A model generated the notes under the pieces. The model saw only the letters and a list, made by a program, of their open reading frames with translations. It was not told where the DNA came from and made no database searches. From Actinomycetales bacterium Ga0077552 (GTDB lineage Bacteria; Actinomycetota; Actinomycetes; Actinomycetales; Microbacteriaceae): 12,728 nucleotides of DNA. The translations under genes were made by a program, and so were the position numbers. The stretch lies in the NCBI GenBank assembly GCA_001464255.1, contig LNFD01000254.1:1-12728 (forward strand). Reading direction: 5' to 3'. Every line of letters starts with the position of its first letter. The stretch's first letter is position 1. Shown piece after piece: positions 7,381 to 12,728 of the stretch.

Positions 7381-7386
7381 ACAGTA
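7381..7386 (-). promoter_or_regulatory. Candidate -10 element of the mod-res operon
   Basis: Minus strand TACTGT (7386-7381) fits TANNNT and would give a leader of about 50 bases to GTG 7323, or a very short one to GTG 7365. No convincing -35 is visible at 16-18 bases. It sits in the 129-base divergent region shared with the membrane protein gene. No controller (C protein) gene is present. Confidence 0.35.
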
Positions 7387-7410
7387 TCGGGCGGCTCCGA
7401 CACCTTTCGC

Positions 7411-7421
7411 GGCAGGTCACC
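7411..7421 (+). repeat. Right copy of the 11-bp direct repeat flanking the R-M cassette
   Basis: GGCAGGTCACC in the intergenic region upstream of mod; partner of 2665-2675 with one mismatch. No integrase or transposase is in the window to use it. Confidence 0.25.
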
Positions 7422-7428
7422 ACAGCCT

Positions 7429-7434
7429 TAGGCT
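7429..7434 (+). promoter_or_regulatory. Candidate -10 element of the membrane protein gene
   Basis: TAGGCT with a poor -35-like TTCGCG (7406-7411) 17 bases upstream. The leader to ATG 7495 would be about 55 bases and contains a small AGCCG/CGGCT hairpin (7447-7460). Weak evidence from spacing and position only. Confidence 0.3.
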
Positions 7435-7494
7435 GAGCGCGACCGGAGCCGGCCTCGGCTTCGGCGACTCCGCCCCGAGCACGCGGGAGCTGCG

Positions 7495-8109
7495 ATGAGC
7501 GACGACACCCCCACCGAGCGCTTCGAGCCGCCCACGGCGCCGCTCCCCGCGGCGACCGCGACGGCGACCGCCGAGCCGCCCGAGGAGGGGCGCAAGCGCG
7601 GCATGCTCATCGCCCTCATCGCGATCGCCGCCGCCATCCTCATCGCCCTCATCGTGCTCATCGTCGTGCTCGTCGGCAACGCTGGAAGCCCCGAGGCCTC
7701 GCCCGCACCCACAGCGACGCTGAGCGAGTCGCCCTCGCCGACGCCGGAGGAGACCGAGAGCCCCGAGCCGAGCGACGAGCCGAGCGCCTCGCCGAGCGCG
7801 ACCACGCCGCCTCCCCCGCCGCCGCAGAGCCCGAGCTTCGCGACGTTCTCGGGGCCCGATCGTGCCTCGTGCCCCGACACCTCGAGCGCCGTCGCGATCA
7901 CCTGGAGCTGGAGCAGCACGAACGCCGTGCGCGCCTGGTTCGGCATCGGCACGACCGACGCGCGCGCCGAACCGTTCGAGTCGGTGCCGACGACGGTGAC
8001 CTACACGTTCAACTACCAGTGCTCCGAGCCGAGCCAGATCTACACGGTCACGCTCGAGGACTCGGCGGGCCGCGTCACGCACGCGACCGTCGAGATCGTG
8101 CGGCAGTAG
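7495..8109 (+). CDS. Single-pass membrane protein with Ser/Pro/Glu-rich stalk and extracytoplasmic domain
   Basis: A 204-residue protein of unknown function. Residues 1-36 are a hydrophilic, probably cytoplasmic tail ending in RKR; 37-61 are a very hydrophobic membrane segment, and the charge pattern implies N-in, C-out. Residues 64-113 are a low-complexity stalk of Pro, Ser, Thr and Glu ending in six prolines. From about 114 to 204 there is a beta-rich, Ig/PKD-like domain (my inference from alternating hydrophobic strands) with two cysteines, C126 and C176, that could form a disulfide. ATG 7495 has GGGAG five bases upstream. It reads divergently from the R-M operon and converges on the OsmC fusion gene with a 10-base gap. 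Its high-GC codon use matches the core chromosome, so it is probably not part of the cassette. Confidence 0.85.
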   Translation: MSDDTPTERFEPPTAPLPAATATATAEPPEEGRKRGMLIALIAIAAAILIALIVLIVVLVGNAGSPEASPAPTATLSESPSPTPEETESPEPSDEPSASPSATTPPPPPPQSPSFATFSGPDRASCPDTSSAVAITWSWSSTNAVRAWFGIGTTDARAEPFESVPTTVTYTFNYQCSEPSQIYTVTLEDSAGRVTHATVEIVRQ

Positions 8110-8119
8110 TCGCCGTTGG

Positions 8120-9343
8120 TCACGAGGCGATCATCGTCGTGACGTGCACGGCGCTCGTCAGAGTGCGATGCACCGGGCACTTGTCGGCGATCATGCGCAG
8201 CGCCTCACGCTGATCGAGCGTGAGATCACCCACGAGCGTAATCTCGCGAACGATGTGATCGAGCAGGCCGACCTGCGTCTCACAGGTCTCGCAGTCGTCG
8301 GCGTGAATGCGCTCGTGCCGCAGGGTCACCGAGACCCCGTCGAGCGGGATGCCCTTGCGATCGGCGTACATGCGCATGGTCATCGAGGTGCAGGCTCCGA
8401 GCCCGGCGAGCACGTAGTCGTAGGGCGACGGCCCCGCGTCGTTGCCGATCGGCAGCGGCTCATCCGCGAGCAGCCGGTGGACACCCGCCTCGACCGCGTG
8501 CGTGAACGGTCCGGTGGGCGTGCTCGACACCCGCACGCTTCCCCGAAGCAGGTCGTGCGCGTGCGGCTGCTGCGGGGTCGCATTGGGCGCATCCAGCACA
8601 TAGCGAGACGCCCACGCCGCGATGATGCCGGCGGCGAAGGTGGCATCGGGCCCGCGAGTGAGCAAGTGGTCGGCGCCGTCGAGCGCGACGAACGACTTCG
8701 GATGCCGTGCCGCCTCGAAGATCTGCCGCGCGTTGTCGATACCGACGGTGTCGTCGACGGGCGAGTGCAGCACGAGCAGGGCCCGATCGAGACGGTCGAG
8801 GCGCTCGAGCTGGGGCTGCTCGGCCAGATCGTCGAGGAGCGAGCGGCGGATGGTGAAGGGGCGACCGGCGAGCTCGACGCGGGCCGCGCCGGTCGTGACG
8901 ATAGCGTCGATCGAGTCGGCGAAGAGTCCGGTGACGTGGGCCGGGTCGCTCGGCGCACCGATCGTTGCCACGGCGCGAACGCTCGACAGTGCACCAGCGG
9001 CAGCGATCACCGCCGCGCCTCCGAGGGAATGGCCGATGAGCAACGACGGCGCCCGGTGCTCGGCCTCGAGATAAGCCGCCGCGGCAACCAGATCGTCGAT
9101 GTTCGACGAGAAGTCGGTGTTCGAGAAGTCGCCGTCCGACTCGCCCAATCCCGTGAAGTCGAAACGCAGCACGGCGATGCCGCTCTCCGTCAGGGCGCGC
9201 GCGATGCGGGAAGCCGCTCGTGAGTCTTTCGAGCACGTGAAGCAGTGGGCGAACACGGCGTAGGCCCGCGGGTCGCCGTCGGGCAGCTCGAGGCGAGCGG
9301 CGAGCAGCGAGTCGGTGGACCCGAGGAACTCGACGCGAGGCAT
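8120..9343 (-). CDS. Alpha/beta hydrolase-OsmC fusion protein
   Basis: A 407-residue two-domain protein. Residues 1-250 are an alpha/beta hydrolase with the nucleophile elbow GHSLGG (Ser106), a probable acid at D197 (SPVDD) and His226 (GADHLL). Residues about 265-407 are an OsmC/Ohr-type domain with Cys318 (GACTSMT) and Cys389 (KCPVHRTL), the cysteine pair that reduces organic hydroperoxides in that family. An extra CETC (351-354) lies between them. Such fusions are known in databases as bifunctional proteins; the hydrolase substrate is unknown. I place the start at ATG 9343, which overlaps the upstream reductase stop as TGATG, rather than 17 codons earlier inside that gene. A role in peroxide or electrophile stress is inferred from OsmC. 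Confidence 0.92.
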   Translation of the reverse strand: MPRVEFLGSTDSLLAARLELPDGDPRAYAVFAHCFTCSKDSRAASRIARALTESGIAVLRFDFTGLGESDGDFSNTDFSSNIDDLVAAAAYLEAEHRAPSLLIGHSLGGAAVIAAAGALSSVRAVATIGAPSDPAHVTGLFADSIDAIVTTGAARVELAGRPFTIRRSLLDDLAEQPQLERLDRLDRALLVLHSPVDDTVGIDNARQIFEAARHPKSFVALDGADHLLTRGPDATFAAGIIAAWASRYVLDAPNATPQQPHAHDLLRGSVRVSSTPTGPFTHAVEAGVHRLLADEPLPIGNDAGPSPYDYVLAGLGACTSMTMRMYADRKGIPLDGVSVTLRHERIHADDCETCETQVGLLDHIVREITLVGDLTLDQREALRMIADKCPVHRTLTSAVHVTTMIAS

Positions 9344-10071
9344 CAGCGGTACTCGGGGTTGGCGTCGTACCCCCAGCGCTCGCCGTCGTTCCACTGGCCC
9401 CGCAGGTTGCCGTAGGCGGGCACTCCGCCGGCGTCGGTGAGCGCCCTCGCCTGGTGCAGCAGGTTCCAGGTCATGAAGGTGGTGTTGCGATTGGTGAAAT
9501 CGTTCTCGGGCCCGCCCGAGCCCTCATCGAGATAGCTCGGGCCCGGCCCCGCCTCGCCGATCCAGCCCGCGTCGGCGGCCGGCGGAATCGTGTACCCGAT
9601 GTGCTGCAGGCCGTAGAGGATCGACATCGCGGCATGCTTCACGCCGTCTTCATTGCCCGTGATGATCGTGCCCGCTGTCTTGCCGTAGAAGACGTACTGG
9701 CCCTTCTCGTTGAAGAGCCCGCTCATCGCGTAGAGCCGCTCGATGAAGAGCCGCAGCACTGATGACGGGTCGCCGAGCCAGAGGGGCGAGCCCACGACGA
9801 GGATGTCGGCCTGCTCGATGCGCGGCCACAGCTCGGGCCAGGCATCCTCAGCCCAGCCCTGCTCGCGCATGTCGGGGTAGACGCCGAATGCGACGGGGTG
9901 ATCGACGACTCGGATGAGATCGACCGCGACCCCCTGAGCCTCCATGAGCGCCATGCTGCGCCGCATGAGCCCCTCGGTGTGGCTGAGCTCGGGGCTGCGC
10001 TTGAGGGTGCAGTTCACGAAGACGGCGCGCAGGTCGTCGTAGCGGGCGGGCGGATTCGCGCGATCGGTCAT
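9343..10071 (-). CDS. NAD(P)H-dependent FMN reductase / flavodoxin-like oxidoreductase
   Basis: A 242-residue cytoplasmic flavodoxin-fold protein expected to bind FMN and transfer electrons from NAD(P)H. The first strand and phosphate loop are AVFVNCTLKRSPELSHTEGL (16-35). SPLWLGDPSSVLRLFIERL (95-113) is the conserved FMN-red family block, and TAGTIITGNEDGVKH (132-146) is the third loop. The C-terminal part from about 165 is specific to a subgroup. The start is ATG 10071, 17 codons inside the longest open frame; seven bases upstream lies TAGCGT and there is no Shine-Dalgarno, so a leaderless mRNA is likely. The gene overlaps the hydrolase-OsmC gene by one base and surely shares its transcript, suggesting a joint redox role. 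Substrate unknown. Confidence 0.9.
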   Translation of the reverse strand: MTDRANPPARYDDLRAVFVNCTLKRSPELSHTEGLMRRSMALMEAQGVAVDLIRVVDHPVAFGVYPDMREQGWAEDAWPELWPRIEQADILVVGSPLWLGDPSSVLRLFIERLYAMSGLFNEKGQYVFYGKTAGTIITGNEDGVKHAAMSILYGLQHIGYTIPPAADAGWIGEAGPGPSYLDEGSGGPENDFTNRNTTFMTWNLLHQARALTDAGGVPAYGNLRGQWNDGERWGYDANPEYR

Positions 10072-10078
10072 GGTGCCG

Positions 10079-10084
10079 ACGCTA
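10079..10084 (-). promoter_or_regulatory. Candidate -10 for a leaderless FMN reductase transcript
   Basis: Minus strand TAGCGT (10084-10079) ends seven bases before ATG 10071, the spacing expected when transcription begins at the start codon. The -35 region is not recognisable. Absence of a ribosome binding site supports the reading. Confidence 0.45.
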
Positions 10085-10101
10085 CGCCTGAAGGCGCCCG
10101 G

Positions 10102-10140
10102 TACGATGGATGCACAATCCACACTCAGGCACCCTTAATT
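10102..10140 (+). promoter_or_regulatory. Candidate valS promoter region
   Basis: Two possible -10 elements on the plus strand: TACGAT (10102-10107), with no clear -35, and TTAATT (10135-10140), with TGCACA (10111-10116) 18 bases upstream as a fair -35. The second would give a leader of about 30 bases; the first would include the hairpin at 10128-10154. The 5' ends are undecided. Confidence 0.35.
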
Positions 10141-10154
10141 TCTGACACGGTGCC
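10128..10154 (+). repeat. Hairpin in the valS leader region
   Basis: GGCACC (10128-10133) and GGTGCC (10149-10154) are perfect complements around an AT-rich 15-base loop, 24 bases before the valS start. It is not a T-box: no specifier loop or GGTGGTACC block is present. It may be an operator or RNA hairpin. Confidence 0.35.
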
Positions 10155-10178
10155 GCACATAGCGAAGCGAGACCTGCG

Positions 10179-12728
10179 ATGAGCCACGCCAGCCTGCCCG
10201 ACAAGCCCGCCCTTGAAGGCCTCGAGAGCAAGTGGGCGCCGGCCTGGGAGGAGCAGGGCACGTACCGCTTCGACCGCCAGGCGGCGGTGGATGCCGGCCC
10301 CGACTCGGTCTACGCGATCGACACTCCCCCGCCGACGGCATCGGGCTCGCTGCACATCGGCCACGTCTTCAGCTACACGCACATGGACCTCGCCGCGCGG
10401 TTCCAGCGCATGCGCGGCAAGAACCTCTTCTACCCGATGGGCTGGGACGACAACGGCCTGCCCACCGAGCGCCGCGTGCAGAACTACTACGGCGTGCGCT
10501 GCGACCCGACGCTGCCCTACGACCCCGCCTTCACCCCGCCGCTCGAGGGCGGTGACAACGCCAGCTCGAAGTCGGCCGACCAGGTGCCCGTCTCGCGCCG
10601 AAACTTCATCGAGCTGTGCGAGCGGCTGACCGTCGAAGACGAGAAGCAGTTCGAAGACCTGTGGCGCACGCTCGGTCTGAGCGTCGACTGGAGCCAGACC
10701 TACCGCACGATCGGCGACGAGGCGCAGCGCGTGGCCCAGCGGGCCTTCCTGCGCAACCTCGCGCGCGGCGAGGCGTACCGGGCCGATGCTCCCACGCTGT
10801 GGGATGTCACGTTCCGCACCGCCGTCGCCCAGGCCGAGCTGGAGGACAAGGAGATGCCCGGGGCCTTCCACCGGGTGAGCTTCCACGCGCCCGACGGCGG
10901 CACGATCGACATCGAGACCACGCGCCCCGAGCTGATCCCCGCCTGCGTGGCCCTCGTCGCGCATCCCGATGACCCCCGTTACCAGGCCCTCTTCGGCACC
11001 ACCGTGCGCACGCCGCTGTTCGGCGTCGAGGTTCCCGTGGTCGCCCACCACCTCGCGCAGCAAGACAAGGGTTCGGGCATCGCGATGGTCTGCACCTTCG
11101 GCGACGTGACCGACGTCGTCTGGTGGCGCGAGCTTGACCTGCCGCTGCGGCCCATGCTCGGCAAGGACGGGCGCGTGCTCGCCGAGGCGCCCTTTGGGCT
11201 CGAGGGCGCCGGTGCCGAGGTCTACGCCGAGCTCGCCGGCAAGACGGTGTTCAGCGCGAAGGCGCGCATCGTCGAGCTGCTGCGCGAGTCGGGCGACCTC
11301 ATCGGCGAGCCACGCCCGATCACGCACCCCGTGAAGTTCTTCGAGAAGGGCGACAAGCCGCTCGAGATCGTCACGACCCGCCAGTGGTACATCGCCAACG
11401 GCGCGCGCGACGAGGCGCTCAACGCCCGGCTGCTCGAGCGCGGGCGCGAGATCGCCTTCCACCCCGACTTCATGCGCGTGCGCTACGAGAACTGGGTCGG
11501 CGGGCTCTCGGGCGACTGGCTCATCTCGCGCCAGCGGTTCTTCGGCGTGCCGATTCCCGTCTGGTACCGCCTCGACGAGCACGGCGAGCAGACCGGCGAG
11601 CCGATTGTGCCGTCAGAAGACATGCTGCCCGTCGACCCGGCCTCGATGCCCGCTCCGGGCTTCGACGAGGCCCAGCGCGGCCGGCCGAGCGGCTTCATCG
11701 GCGAGGTCGACATCATGGACACCTGGGCGACCTCGTCGCTCACCCCGCAGATCGCGGCGAAGTGGGAGGACGACCCCGAGCTCTTCGGCCTGGTCTTCCC
11801 CTACGACCTGCGCAGCCAGGGGCAGGACATCATCCGCACGTGGCTGTTCTCGACCGTGCTGCGCGCCGAGCTCGAGCACGGCACGCTGCCGTGGAAGCAC
11901 GCGGGCATCTCGGGCTTCATCGTCGACCCCGACCGCAAGAAGATGTCGAAGTCGAAGGGCAACGTCGTGACCCCCGCGGCGATGCTCGACGAGCACGGCA
12001 GCGACGCCGTGCGCTACTGGGCGGCGAGCTCGCGCCTCGGCACCGACGCGGCCTTCGACCCGCAGAACCCCAAGCAGATGAAGATCGGCCGCCGCCTGGC
12101 CATCAAGGTGCTCAACGCCGCCAAGTTCGTCTACTCGTTCGAGGCCCCCGCGGGGGCCGTGACGGGCCCGGATGCCGTGACCGAGCCGCTCGACGTCGAC
12201 ATGCTCGCGACCCTGGGCGAGGTGGTCGCGACCGCGACCCGCGCGTATGAGGAGTACGACCACGCGCGCGCGCTCGAGGTAGCGGAGCAGTTCTTCTGGA
12301 CCTTCACCGACGACTACCTCGAGCTCGTCAAGGAGCGCGCCTACGGCTCGCAGGGCGAGGCCGGCCAGGCGAGCGCCGTCACGGCTCTGCAGCTCGCGAT
12401 CGATGTCTTCCTGCGCCTCTTCGCCCCGGTCATCCCCTTCGCGACCGAAGAGGTCTGGAGCTGGACGCACACCTCATCGGTGCACCGCGCCCCCTGGCCC
12501 ACGGTCGACGAGCTGGGTGTGGATGCTCAGCACGGCGGCCTGCTGCCCCTCGTCTCGGAGGCGCTCATCGGCATCCGCCGCGCAAAGACCGACGCCAAGG
12601 CCTCGCAGAAGACGCCGGTCTCGAGCGCGGTGATCGCGGGGCCCTCGCTGCTCGAGCTCGCCGCCGCCGACCTCGCGGCGGTCGGGCGCATCGCGCAGCT
12701 GACGTTCGAGCCAGCCGACGAGGTGTCG
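10179..12728 (+). CDS. valS: Valyl-tRNA synthetase, lacking only the far C-terminus (runs off right edge)
   Basis: Class Ia synthetase that charges tRNA-Val in the cytoplasm. The frame is open for 850 codons from ATG 10179 to the window end. PPPTASGSLHIGH carries the HIGH motif at 59-62; GWDDNGLPTER (about 88-98) is the ValS version of the following block; DIETTRPEL (244-252) belongs to the CP1 editing domain that hydrolyses Thr-tRNA-Val; KMSKSKGN begins at 588. The anticodon-binding helical domain follows (ARALEVAEQFFWTFTDDYLE). Full-length bacterial ValS is about 860-950 residues, so only a short C-terminal part is missing. The ribosome binding site is weak (GAG seven bases upstream). Long open frames on the opposite strand here are codon-bias shadows. 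Confidence 0.97.
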   Translation, partial: MSHASLPDKPALEGLESKWAPAWEEQGTYRFDRQAAVDAGPDSVYAIDTPPPTASGSLHIGHVFSYTHMDLAARFQRMRGKNLFYPMGWDDNGLPTERRVQNYYGVRCDPTLPYDPAFTPPLEGGDNASSKSADQVPVSRRNFIELCERLTVEDEKQFEDLWRTLGLSVDWSQTYRTIGDEAQRVAQRAFLRNLARGEAYRADAPTLWDVTFRTAVAQAELEDKEMPGAFHRVSFHAPDGGTIDIETTRPELIPACVALVAHPDDPRYQALFGTTVRTPLFGVEVPVVAHHLAQQDKGSGIAMVCTFGDVTDVVWWRELDLPLRPMLGKDGRVLAEAPFGLEGAGAEVYAELAGKTVFSAKARIVELLRESGDLIGEPRPITHPVKFFEKGDKPLEIVTTRQWYIANGARDEALNARLLERGREIAFHPDFMRVRYENWVGGLSGDWLISRQRFFGVPIPVWYRLDEHGEQTGEPIVPSEDMLPVDPASMPAPGFDEAQRGRPSGFIGEVDIMDTWATSSLTPQIAAKWEDDPELFGLVFPYDLRSQGQDIIRTWLFSTVLRAELEHGTLPWKHAGISGFIVDPDRKKMSKSKGNVVTPAAMLDEHGSDAVRYWAASSRLGTDAAFDPQNPKQMKIGRRLAIKVLNAAKFVYSFEAPAGAVTGPDAVTEPLDVDMLATLGEVVATATRAYEEYDHARALEVAEQFFWTFTDDYLELVKERAYGSQGEAGQASAVTALQLAIDVFLRLFAPVIPFATEEVWSWTHTSSVHRAPWPTVDELGVDAQHGGLLPLVSEALIGIRRAKTDAKASQKTPVSSAVIAGPSLLELAAADLAAVGRIAQLTFEPADEVS

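Noticed and set aside
7738..7800. GAGCCGAGC-like DNA repeats in the membrane protein gene as a tandem repeat element
   Set aside because: They encode the Ser/Pro/Glu stalk and are irregular; explained by low-complexity coding.
10125..11582. 485-codon minus-strand open frame opposite valS
   Set aside because: ValS motifs on the plus strand are unambiguous; the antisense frame is Arg/Ala/Val/Gly-rich without motifs.
11613..12470. 285-codon minus-strand frame opposite the valS 3' part
   Set aside because: Same shadow effect; KMSKS and anticodon-binding regions occupy the plus strand.

Overview
The window comes from a high-GC Gram-positive chromosome. The base composition, strong G/C preference at third codon positions, the mycobacterial-style isoleucyl-tRNA synthetase behind a translational T-box leader, and apparently leaderless promoters all point to Actinomycetota. 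A Microbacteriaceae-like organism is my best guess, by inference only. No tRNA, rRNA, CRISPR array, transposase or integrase is visible.

Layout, left to right. (1) 1-1025, minus strand: the 5' part of ileS, preceded by a well-preserved ultrashort-stem T-box leader (about 1251-1045) with an AUC specifier and a UGGU acceptor bulge. (2) A short divergent promoter region with a 12-bp-arm palindrome, then a plus-strand MHS-type MFS symporter (1314-2660). (3) 2657-7323, minus strand: an accessory type III restriction-modification cassette, read mod -> res -> (doubtful small ORF) -> DUF3800-like gene. Mod looks intact. Res and the DUF3800-like gene each carry one reading-frame break inside otherwise well-preserved sequence. 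(4) 7495-8109, plus: a small single-pass membrane protein with a Ser/Pro/Glu-rich stalk and a two-cysteine extracytoplasmic domain. (5) 10071-8120, minus: a tightly coupled pair, an NAD(P)H-dependent FMN reductase-like protein followed by an alpha/beta hydrolase-OsmC fusion. (6) 10179-12728, plus: valS, nearly complete and running off the right edge.

Two core aminoacyl-tRNA synthetase genes therefore point outward and flank an accessory block. The restriction cassette has lower GC than its flanks, and the lowest-GC part is the middle of mod, where target recognition domains sit. If the two frame breaks are real, the locus is a decaying defence island whose methyltransferase survives as an orphan while the nuclease/helicase is dead. 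If they are sequencing errors, it is an ordinary type III system with a DUF3800 companion. I found no clearly new system. The least explained parts are the structured 200-base gap between res and the DUF3800-like gene, and the two linked lesions.
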